Source: Bacteroidaceae bacterium (lineage in GTDB: Bacteria > Bacteroidota > Bacteroidia > Bacteroidales > Bacteroidaceae). Taken from it: a DNA stretch of 6,142 bases. Below the pieces are notes generated by a model. That model worked only from the letters and a program-made list of their open reading frames with translations. It was not told the DNA's origin and made no database searches. Shown here one piece after another: positions 1 through 6,142 of the stretch (positions are counted from its first letter, which is position 1; each line of letters starts with the position of its first letter). The translations under genes and the position numbers were made by a program. The DNA lies in NCBI GenBank assembly GCA_017618515.1, contig JAFZUB010000089.1:1-6142 (forward strand), given 5' to 3'.

Positions 1-60
1 AAGACTATCGACTACGTTAAGGAACTCTTTGCACGCATTGAACAGAGAATTAATGAATGA
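1..60 (+). CDS. C-terminal end of an unidentified upstream protein (partial)
   Basis: Frame 1 is open from the window edge to a TGA at 58-60 and gives 19 residues, KTIDYVKELFARIEQRINE. The codons (AAG, ATC, GAC, TAC, CTC, CGC) match the usage of the downstream genes, and the peptide looks like an amphipathic C-terminal helix. The gene starts outside the window and I cannot assign a family from this fragment. The next gene begins 18 bases after the stop, so the two may be co-transcribed. Frame 2 is also open over this short stretch, so the call rests on codon usage and the natural-looking peptide. Confidence 0.55.
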   Translation, partial: KTIDYVKELFARIEQRINE

Positions 61-78
61 TTTAACACAAAAATAAAA

Positions 79-141
79 ATGAATCTCAGAAATATTTCCA
101 CCATCGTGGCCGCACTGTTCACCGCAGCGTCGGCCTTATCG
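79..141 (+). other. Signal peptide of the DUF3472-like protein
   Basis: Residues 1-21 show a short polar N-terminus with Arg4, a hydrophobic core (IVAALFTAASAL) and small residues before Gln22. No cysteine follows the core, so this is a type I signal rather than a lipoprotein signal. Export across the inner membrane fits the T9SS-like tail at the other end of the protein. Confidence 0.85.
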
Positions 142-3100
142 CAGAACTATCAGTCAACAACAGATGTAATCTACGGCCAGCGCTGCTTTGTAGAAGTTAA
201 CGGCAAGCACTATGCCACCGGCGACAAAAACGGCACTGGCTCTTACTCTTGGCCATCACGCAGCGATGCTCAGGTATGCTACTATCTGCATGTGCCTGAG
301 GGATATATTTCTATGACAGCGTTTGTCAATACCAAGACGGCGGCCCCGATACGACTCAGAGTCACTGACCCTGACACCCGCCTCCTTATCTTTGAGAATG
401 AGGTAGCCTCCACCGGCAGCAATTCCAATGCCGAACTGGAGCTGATGAAAGATGTGCAGTTCTCTGAAGACAAATGGTATCGCTTTGAGTTCACCTCCAG
501 CAAGTCCTCCAGCGTTGCAGCCATCAACAGGCTAGAGTTCAAGCGCGAGTCAACCCAGCAGATTGTGACCTCCAACCGCTTCATGGCAGCCTCCACCCAC
601 CTGTGGAACTACAAGCCTGTTGACCCCATGGCACCGAGTGGAGAGAGCTACGACTGGTCGTATCAGGAGGTGATGTACCCATCACAGTATCTGCGTGTCG
701 CCACCTACGTTGAGTCGATGGGTGTGATGGGCGGATATATGGGCATCCAATACGACGGCGATTACAACGCTGAGAAAAACTATAAGGTTATCTTCTCCAT
801 GTGGGATAACGGCGATGTGGACAGCGATCCCAATCTGCCCGAATATATGCGCTCCGGCAACCTCGACCACAACCCCGACATTACTATCGCTCGCTTTGGC
901 GGAGAGAAGACTGGCATTCAGGCCATGTATCACTATGGACAATGGTGGAAGCCCGACCAGTGGGTGCAGTTCCTCTTCAACACACGCCCCGAGCAGGTAA
1001 ACGTTGTAGTAAAGGATGTGAACGGCAAGGACTCTACCTTTGTTTATGAGAACAGTATCGTGACAGCATGGTACAAGATGGCCAGCGATTCCGACTGGAC
1101 CTATCTGGCCACTCACCGCGCTTCCGGCAAGTCATACCTCTTCTCCACTTTCTATTCCTTCCTGGAAAACTACGGTGATTGCGGCGAGATTTATACCCGT
1201 GCCTATTGGCGAAAGGGATTTCTGCGCTCAGCCGGCAGCGGCAAGTGGTATAGTATCTCCGGCTACAGCTTCACCAACAACGATGGCGGCTCGGCCCGCA
1301 CCTCCCGCCACGACTTCGGCAGAGGAGCCACCGATGCCACTCCCAACGCCTATTACATGGAGCACGGCGGATATACCTCTGTCGTCAACGACTCTTCCCA
1401 CTACGTAGGTGTACCTCTCGACCACTCATGCGTTGACACTATAAACATTGACGCCAAGGTGGCTCGCGTCAACGAGGCCATAAAGAAAGATGCTGCCAAG
1501 CAAGCCGAAGCTCGCCTCAAATCGACTGGCGAGACATACGACCTGACCAAATGGACTCTGCTCGGATTCTCCGACCAGGAAGAGGAGGGCGATGGCGACT
1601 ACGGCCGTGCCGCACAGGCTATCGACGGCAACCAGAAGAGCTACTGGCGCAATAAGTGGAAAAACGGAGGTATGCTCTATCCTCACTGGATTGCCTTGAA
1701 AGCTCCTACCAGGGTAAGCATCAGCGAGATGGGACTGTACACCGACAAGAAGTCTTATCTATATTGGCCCGCAAAGGCTGTCATCTTTACCTCAGAGGAT
1801 GGCAACACATGGACACAAGCCACCGACACGCTGCTCATAGGCCGTGCTGCCACAACTACCACACAACTGCCCAAACGCATCAACTCGCAGTATTTCAAGA
1901 TAGAGTTCACCGAGGGCCACGGCGTGATGCTTTACATCAACGAACTGACATTGGCCACCGACCTCAGCTCCAACAAGATTTACCAATACGCTGCCGAACT
2001 GCTCGACAACGCAGGATGCTTCAACTCCTACCCCATCCGCGATCTCCCCGCACTGCGCCGTGCATACAACAACGGACAGGGTGACATCGATGAGATAGCA
2101 CAAGCTATCACCGACCTCAACAATACGAGCTCATTACTTAAGTTTGGACACGCCATCAACAAATACTCCATCATAACCACACACCGCTACCAGCTCAGCA
2201 GCCACTACGGCTACGGCAAGCTGATTGTCGACTCCGACAACAACCTCAGTGTCGGACAGGCAACCACAACCAATGCTCTTGATGCGTACAAGAAGAATGT
2301 TGATGTCACCAACCTCAAAAACAACTGGATGATTATCAAGGCTGAAGGATACGACAAATATTACCTCTACAATCCAGGCATACGCCGCTACGTGGATGCC
2401 GATGCTGAGAACTGTCTCAGCGAGACTCCCGCCGAGGTGAGCATCGACTACATGAACCGTCAGTCATCATTCCTCATCACCAGTCGCGGCAAATACATCA
2501 CCCTCGACCCTGCCGATGCTGACCAGCCTGTCAAGGCGCTCTCTATCGGCAAAGAGTCCAGCTACTTCGATCTCTATGACAACTACTACCTCACTCCCAC
2601 CGACGCCGAGGCTAAATACATTATTAATAAATGTGTGGACTACGCCAAGTTTGACACCTATGTAGCCAAGCTGCGCGACATCCTCAAGGTACCTGAGGGA
2701 ATGGTGGGCTCTGTGCCCGACGGCGATGAGCGCGACTACCTCACTCAGCTATACAACAACGGCAATATCTCTATCGACCAGCGCAGCGAGCTCTACAAAG
2801 CTGTTGATGGATGCAACCGCATACCTTTCGACCCGACCACCTATGTCTATCGCATACAGTCAATGGCCAGCAATCAGAGCTCCACGCCCATTCTCACCGC
2901 CACCGACCAGCCGTCAACGCAATACAAAGCTCTGGCTGCCAACAACGTGGCACAGATATGGGGCTTCCCCACCAATGGCGAAGCACTCAGCCCCACCAGC
3001 CAAGACGTGAGCCTCGGACGCCTGACCGACAACGCAGGCAACACTGTCAATCATGCACGCCGTGGCACCAAGCAGGCAGGGCGCTACTATGTCACTGAAG

Positions 3101-3780
3101 ACAAGCCCGGCGTCTTCTCCATCTCCACCACCCAGCAGGGCGGAATGGCTCTCTCAGCACTCTACAACAACACCACGGCTTACTACGGCAACACTAACTC
3201 GCAGTTCCAACTGCAGATCGTCGACAATATCAACGTCACCCTCAATACTGCCGGCATGAAGAGCATCAACTACGCCTTCGATATCATCGTGCCCGAAGAC
3301 CTGCAGGTATATGTAGCCGACCACCTTGACGGCAACAAGCTATGCTTCCTGCGTGTCTATGACCGTCTGCCAGCTGGCACCCCCGCCGTCATCCGTGGCG
3401 AAGACAGCCAGCAGCTCACCCTCCAGATAGCTGCACCTTCCGGCAGGCCTATAGCCGACAATATGCTCAAGGGCACCTACTTCGCCCGCAACGGCCTCAA
3501 GGGCACCATCTACGCCCTCAACACTCTCGGCGGAGGACGCTTCACTAAGGTTACCTCGGGCAATATACCCGAAAACAGTGCCTACCTCCAGTTTGGCGAC
3601 GATGCCCCCACCGGCATGCTCAGCCTTGAGTTTAGTGACGAACCGACTGCCGTACAAGAAGTCAACAGTCAGTCGCCCTCTGTTAATGGTCAAATGTACG
3701 ATCTGCAAGGCCGCAAACTCAATGGTCAATCGCCCAAGGGTATCTTTATCCAAGACGGAAAAGTGATTAAGAATCAATAG
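79..3780 (+). CDS. Large secreted multidomain protein: DUF5077/DUF3472-like, F5/8 type C domain, T9SS-like C-terminal tail
   Basis: This is a 1233-residue exported protein of unknown function. Residues 1-21 are a Sec signal peptide (Arg4, hydrophobic 8-20, cleavage probably near ASA or LS/Q). Residues about 23-155 resemble DUF5077. Residues about 170-395 resemble DUF3472, with EVMYPSQYLRVATYV, GGYMGIQ, a Trp-rich QWWKPDQW (288-295), the FLENYG stretch (361-366) and a following R-x-Y-W. Residues 455-485 are a charged helical linker. Residues about 488-628 look like an F5/8 type C domain (AIDGN, YWRN, HWI, SEDGNTW, YFKIEF). About 632-1048 holds two similar helical plus beta-rich modules, and 1050-1185 is a further beta-rich module. 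The tail (1190-1233, MYDLQGRKLNG then GIFIQDGKV) resembles the type A sorting signal of T9SS cargo. The start is preceded by A-rich sequence typical of Bacteroidetes. DUF5077/DUF3472 naming is from remembered motif patterns. A glycan- or surface-binding role is inference; no catalytic motif is recognised. Confidence 0.83.
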   Translation: MNLRNISTIVAALFTAASALSQNYQSTTDVIYGQRCFVEVNGKHYATGDKNGTGSYSWPSRSDAQVCYYLHVPEGYISMTAFVNTKTAAPIRLRVTDPDTRLLIFENEVASTGSNSNAELELMKDVQFSEDKWYRFEFTSSKSSSVAAINRLEFKRESTQQIVTSNRFMAASTHLWNYKPVDPMAPSGESYDWSYQEVMYPSQYLRVATYVESMGVMGGYMGIQYDGDYNAEKNYKVIFSMWDNGDVDSDPNLPEYMRSGNLDHNPDITIARFGGEKTGIQAMYHYGQWWKPDQWVQFLFNTRPEQVNVVVKDVNGKDSTFVYENSIVTAWYKMASDSDWTYLATHRASGKSYLFSTFYSFLENYGDCGEIYTRAYWRKGFLRSAGSGKWYSISGYSFTNNDGGSARTSRHDFGRGATDATPNAYYMEHGGYTSVVNDSSHYVGVPLDHSCVDTINIDAKVARVNEAIKKDAAKQAEARLKSTGETYDLTKWTLLGFSDQEEEGDGDYGRAAQAIDGNQKSYWRNKWKNGGMLYPHWIALKAPTRVSISEMGLYTDKKSYLYWPAKAVIFTSEDGNTWTQATDTLLIGRAATTTTQLPKRINSQYFKIEFTEGHGVMLYINELTLATDLSSNKIYQYAAELLDNAGCFNSYPIRDLPALRRAYNNGQGDIDEIAQAITDLNNTSSLLKFGHAINKYSIITTHRYQLSSHYGYGKLIVDSDNNLSVGQATTTNALDAYKKNVDVTNLKNNWMIIKAEGYDKYYLYNPGIRRYVDADAENCLSETPAEVSIDYMNRQSSFLITSRGKYITLDPADADQPVKALSIGKESSYFDLYDNYYLTPTDAEAKYIINKCVDYAKFDTYVAKLRDILKVPEGMVGSVPDGDERDYLTQLYNNGNISIDQRSELYKAVDGCNRIPFDPTTYVYRIQSMASNQSSTPILTATDQPSTQYKALAANNVAQIWGFPTNGEALSPTSQDVSLGRLTDNAGNTVNHARRGTKQAGRYYVTEDKPGVFSISTTQQGGMALSALYNNTTAYYGNTNSQFQLQIVDNINVTLNTAGMKSINYAFDIIVPEDLQVYVADHLDGNKLCFLRVYDRLPAGTPAVIRGEDSQQLTLQIAAPSGRPIADNMLKGTYFARNGLKGTIYALNTLGGGRFTKVTSGNIPENSAYLQFGDDAPTGMLSLEFSDEPTAVQEVNSQSPSVNGQMYDLQGRKLNGQSPKGIFIQDGKVIKNQ
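1972..3222 (+). repeat. Probable duplicated helical plus beta-rich module inside the large secreted protein
   Basis: Two consecutive protein segments, residues about 632-840 and 843-1048, share an order of parts. Each starts with a helical stretch containing a YNNG motif (663-666 and 892-895) followed by a D/S-I-D plus helix (GDIDEIAQAI and ISIDQRSELYKAV). Each continues with an aromatic-containing strand starting about 30 residues later (NKYSIIT and YVYRIQS) and a beta-rich region of roughly 130-140 residues. The beta-rich part could be a divergent beta-trefoil or ricin-like fold, and the helical part resembles the small helical spacers common in Bacteroidales surface proteins. Sequence identity outside the YNNG region is low, so this is an ancient duplication if real. 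Confidence 0.45.
3646..3777 (+). other. T9SS type A-like C-terminal sorting domain
   Basis: Residues 1190-1233 contain a short linker (TAVQEVNSQSPSVNG), the strand MYDLQGRKLNG, then KGIFIQDGKVIKNQ. The pattern Y-D-L-Q-G-R-x-(L/V), a short gap, G-(I/V)-(Y/F)-I, then x-G-K at the extreme C-terminus is the familiar layout of Bacteroidetes C-terminal sorting tails. In T9SS-positive species such tails direct transport across the outer membrane and surface attachment or release. No T9SS component is encoded in this window, so a working system in this organism is not shown. Confidence 0.75.
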
Positions 3781-3781
3781 A

Positions 3782-5110
3782 ATGAAGCTACACAAGATAA
3801 CCATAATATTATCCCTTGTCGCGGCACTGACGGCCCACGCACAGAGTGCCCCCGACTCTCCTGACGTGCACTCTCATTTTGCACTGCAGGCAGAGAGCAT
3901 TGCGCAGCAGTACATAGATACGCTGCATACTATGAGGGCAGCCTTCGACTCCATTGCCAACACACGAAATGTGAATCAGAGCGGCGACCTTCTCATCAAT
4001 CCCTACTACTATCGTCTCTTTGTGCCACCCATGCTCTATCGCAGCTCGCTCAAGGAGGCCATGGACATTCCCAAAGGCCGCACCGCCAGCTCCGGCAACC
4101 TGAAGCTTAACAGTGCCATCAACCGCTTCTTCCTCGACATGTACACCCAGCACCCCCACTTGGTTCGCTACACCGACGCAGACCTCGACCGTGAGGGTGG
4201 TATACGCAAGGACATAGAGAAAAAAGTTGACTACAAGGCCACTGTCTCCGACAAGGTAAAGGTACAAGAGGTGGAAGGCGTGGTAGAGCCTATCGTGGCC
4301 ATAAGTCGCAAACCTAATTTCTGGACTTTCGGTGGCAAACTGAAGCTGCAACTGATGCAGAACTATATCAGCGACAACTGGTATAAAGGTGGGTCGAGCA
4401 GCAACTCCATGATTTACAACTCCACCTTCTGGGCCAACTACAACAACAAGCAGAAAGTGCAGTGGGACAACAAACTGGAGATGAACCTGGGCTTCCAAAC
4501 CAACAAAGACGACACCTACCATAGCTTCAAGACCAACACCGACCTCCTGCGTATGACCAACAAACTGGGCATCAGGGCCAGTGGACATTGGTACTACACC
4601 GTATCGCTTCAGAGCTGGACACAGTTCTACCGCAAGTACGCCAACAACAGCGACTATATCTACTCCGACTTTATGTCGCCCTTTGAGAGCATCCTCTCCG
4701 TCGGTATGGACTATAAGCAAAACAAGCAAAAATACAACCTTACCGTAGTGCTGGCGCCTCTGTCCTATGACTTCATATATGTAGGACGCCACGACCTCAC
4801 TAGCCGTTATGGTGTACCCGGGCGCCATCATAGCTACGAGAAGATTGGTTCCAACATCACCTGCAACATCGACTGGAAGATATGCAAGGAGCTTACATGG
4901 ACCTCACGCCTGTTCTGCTTCACCAACTACAAAAGCGTGGTGGCTGAGTGGGAAAACACCTTTAGCTTCAAGATCAACAAGTTCCTGTCCAGCACATTAT
5001 ATCTTTACCCGCGCTTCGACGACGCCTACCACAGCGACAAGAGCCATGCCAGGATACAATTCAAGGAATACCTATCAATGGGATTGGACTGGTCCTTTGA
5101 TATCCAATAA
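3782..5110 (+). CDS. DUF3078-like predicted outer-membrane beta-barrel protein
   Basis: This 442-residue protein has a clear signal peptide (MKLHKITIILSLVAALTAHA, probable cleavage after Ala20 before QS) and no lipobox. Residues 30-60 are helical, and 70-175 form a soluble region with NPYYYRLFVPP and NRFFLDMYTQHPHLVRY. From about residue 178 to the end the sequence alternates polar and aromatic residues as in an outer-membrane barrel, with SDNWYKGGSSSNS (197-209) and a closing strand EYLSMGLDWSFDIQ ending in aromatic/hydrophobic residues. This fits DUF3078 proteins of Bacteroidetes, whose function is unknown. Three cysteines (361, 368, 379) sit close together in the barrel. The start lies one base after the upstream stop (TAG-A-ATG), which suggests translational coupling with the large secreted protein. 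The family call is from recognised motifs, and the barrel prediction is inference from residue pattern. Confidence 0.85.
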   Translation: MKLHKITIILSLVAALTAHAQSAPDSPDVHSHFALQAESIAQQYIDTLHTMRAAFDSIANTRNVNQSGDLLINPYYYRLFVPPMLYRSSLKEAMDIPKGRTASSGNLKLNSAINRFFLDMYTQHPHLVRYTDADLDREGGIRKDIEKKVDYKATVSDKVKVQEVEGVVEPIVAISRKPNFWTFGGKLKLQLMQNYISDNWYKGGSSSNSMIYNSTFWANYNNKQKVQWDNKLEMNLGFQTNKDDTYHSFKTNTDLLRMTNKLGIRASGHWYYTVSLQSWTQFYRKYANNSDYIYSDFMSPFESILSVGMDYKQNKQKYNLTVVLAPLSYDFIYVGRHDLTSRYGVPGRHHSYEKIGSNITCNIDWKICKELTWTSRLFCFTNYKSVVAEWENTFSFKINKFLSSTLYLYPRFDDAYHSDKSHARIQFKEYLSMGLDWSFDIQ

Positions 5111-5135
5111 TATCGCCACTTAAATACAAACCATA

Positions 5136-6086
5136 ATGTCAGAAAACAGAAGTGTAATAACCCTGGCCAATCTAACGAGAGAAAAGATAGAATACCTCTT
5201 GCAGATGGCCACCGAGTTTGAGCGTCACCCCAATCGTCGACTGCTTGAGGGCAAGGTTGTCGCTACCCTCTTCTTTGAGCCTTCCACTCGCACCCGCCTT
5301 AGCTTTGAGACTGCCGCCAACCGTCTCGGCGCTCGCGTAATAGGCTTTGCCGACCCTAAGATAACCAGCGGCACCAAGGGTGAGAGCCTCAAGGACACCA
5401 TCAAGATGGTCAGCAACTATGCCGACGTCATCATCATGCGCCACTACCTTGAGGGAGCAGCCCGCTATGCCAGCGAAGTCACCAATGTGCCCATTATCAA
5501 TGCTGGCGACGGCAGCAACCAACACCCCTCGCAGACCATGCTCGACATGTACTCCATCTTCAAGACGCAAGGCACCCTCGACAACCTCCATATCCACCTC
5601 GTGGGAGACCTCAAGTACGGCCGCACAGTCCACTCACTGCTCATGGCCATGCGCCACTTCAATCCCACCTTCCATTTCATCGCACCCAAGGAGCTTGAGA
5701 TGCCCGAGGAATACAAGATCTATTGCCATCAACACAACATACGTTTCACCGAAGGCACCGAACTCAACGAAGATGTGATAAGCACCGCCGACATCCTCTA
5801 TATGACACGAGTGCAGAAAGAGCGCTTCACCGACCTCATGGAATACGAGCGCGTCAAGGATGCCTACATCCTCAGCGCCGACATGCTCACCAAGGCCAAA
5901 GATAATATGAAGATTCTCCACCCCCTGCCACGCATCAACGAAATAAAAGCCGACGTTGACGACAATCCGCATGCCTACTACTTCCAGCAAGCCCAGAACG
6001 GACTCTATGCACGCGAAGCACACATTAGCGACGTGCTCAACTACACCCTCGACGACATCACCAACGACCAAACCATCATCTCATGA
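5136..6086 (+). CDS. pyrB: Aspartate carbamoyltransferase catalytic subunit
   Basis: PyrB condenses carbamoyl phosphate with L-aspartate to give carbamoyl aspartate and phosphate, the committed step of pyrimidine synthesis in the cytoplasm. All hallmark sites are present in 316 residues (E. coli PyrB is about 310): FFEPSTRTR (46-54) for carbamoyl phosphate binding; KGES (81-84), carrying the Lys/Ser contributed to the neighbouring active site; MRH and EGAAR (101-110); HPSQTMLD (130-137); [11 protein letters not shown] (157-167); TRVQ (224-227) for aspartate binding; and HPLPR (262-266). DLKYGRT and TRVQ mark it as ATCase rather than ornithine carbamoyltransferase. The family acts as catalytic trimers, and pairing with pyrI indicates the dodecameric, nucleotide-regulated form. 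The start is 25 bases after the upstream stop, in an A/T-rich leader (taaatacaaaccata) with no Shine-Dalgarno. No enteric-type attenuator is visible. The gene overlaps pyrI by 4 bases. Confidence 0.98.
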   Translation: MSENRSVITLANLTREKIEYLLQMATEFERHPNRRLLEGKVVATLFFEPSTRTRLSFETAANRLGARVIGFADPKITSGTKGESLKDTIKMVSNYADVIIMRHYLEGAARYASEVTNVPIINAGDGSNQHPSQTMLDMYSIFKTQGTLDNLHIHLVGDLKYGRTVHSLLMAMRHFNPTFHFIAPKELEMPEEYKIYCHQHNIRFTEGTELNEDVISTADILYMTRVQKERFTDLMEYERVKDAYILSADMLTKAKDNMKILHPLPRINEIKADVDDNPHAYYFQQAQNGLYAREAHISDVLNYTLDDITNDQTIIS

Positions 6087-6142
6087 ACAATCGCAAACTC
6101 CTCGTGTCCGCCATTGAAAACGGCACCGTCATCGACCATATC
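6083..6142 (+). CDS. pyrI: Aspartate carbamoyltransferase regulatory subunit (N-terminal fragment, cut by window edge)
   Basis: The first 20 codons read [20 protein letters not shown]. This matches the conserved start of PyrI, where K-L-x-V-x-A-I-x-x-G-T-V-I-D-H-I is the signature of the nucleotide-binding domain; E. coli PyrI has nearly the same string. PyrI binds CTP or ATP in its N-terminal domain and contacts PyrB through a C-terminal zinc domain, which lies outside this window. Its ATG overlaps the pyrB stop as ATGA, so the two chains are probably translationally coupled to keep subunit levels matched. The rest of the gene, including the four zinc-binding cysteines expected of the family, cannot be checked here. 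Confidence 0.95.
   Translation, partial: MNNRKLLVSAIENGTVIDHI

Noticed and set aside
20..78. Possible promoter for the large secreted protein gene (ctctttgc near 24-31)
   Set aside because: It keeps only the TTTG part of the TAnnTTTG box, no TTG is seen at the right distance upstream, and little sequence is available before the window edge.
815..1000. Small overlapping + strand frames within the large gene (also at 1175-1408, 1656-2084 and 2726-3259)
   Set aside because: They are out-of-frame shadows with Ser/Thr/Pro/His-rich low-complexity products, and the enclosing frame is intact with recognisable domains.
3809..4831. A 340-codon open frame on the minus strand, antisense to the DUF3078-like gene
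   Set aside because: Its product is rich in Val, Gly and His as expected from the complement of biased codons, it shows no domain or plausible signal, and the + strand gene has a signal peptide and barrel pattern.
5099..5114. Inverted repeat GATAT/ATATC with a 6-base loop spanning the barrel stop codon, possible terminator before pyrB
   Set aside because: The stem is only 5 pairs with a single GC pair and there is no T-run after it, so it would not act as an intrinsic terminator.
5111..5135. Enteric-style pyrBI leader peptide and attenuator
   Set aside because: The 25-base gap has no room for a leader ORF, pause hairpin or U-rich terminator.
5172..6071. Several minus-strand open frames across pyrB
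   Set aside because: They lie wholly under a gene with all ATCase motifs and have the Val/Gly-rich composition typical of antisense shadows.

Overview
The window looks like a chromosomal segment from a Bacteroidales bacterium, most likely Prevotellaceae or a close relative (inference). The grounds are a secreted protein with a tail resembling the type IX secretion (T9SS) sorting signal, a DUF3078-type outer-membrane barrel, start codons preceded by A-rich sequence without Shine-Dalgarno motifs, and an ATCase catalytic/regulatory pair (pyrB-pyrI). No mobile elements, RNA genes, CRISPR or long non-coding stretches are visible, and all genes lie on the + strand.

Layout: (1) bases 1-60 are the last codons of an unidentified upstream gene. 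(2) 79-3780 encodes a 1233-residue secreted multidomain protein. It reads as signal peptide, DUF5077-like domain, DUF3472-like domain, F5/8 type C (discoidin-like) domain, two copies of a helical plus beta-rich module, a beta-rich module, and a T9SS-like C-terminal tail. (3) 3782-5110 encodes a 442-residue exported protein with a DUF3078-like predicted outer-membrane beta-barrel. (4) 5136-6086 is pyrB, the aspartate carbamoyltransferase catalytic chain. (5) 6083 to the window edge is the start of pyrI, the regulatory chain, overlapping pyrB by 4 bases.

The gaps between genes are 18, 1, 25 and -4 bases, so the genes could be read as one transcript. Functionally they form two unrelated pairs: a cell-envelope pair (large secreted protein plus outer-membrane barrel) and a pyrimidine-biosynthesis pair. 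pyrBI gives an allosterically regulated ATCase for the first committed step of UMP synthesis. The envelope pair has no assigned function; glycan or surface binding is only suggested by the domain types.

Most of the window is ordinary core genome. The least explained part is the C-terminal 600 residues of the large secreted protein, where I see what looks like a duplicated helical/beta module. I found no convincing evidence of a new multi-gene system.
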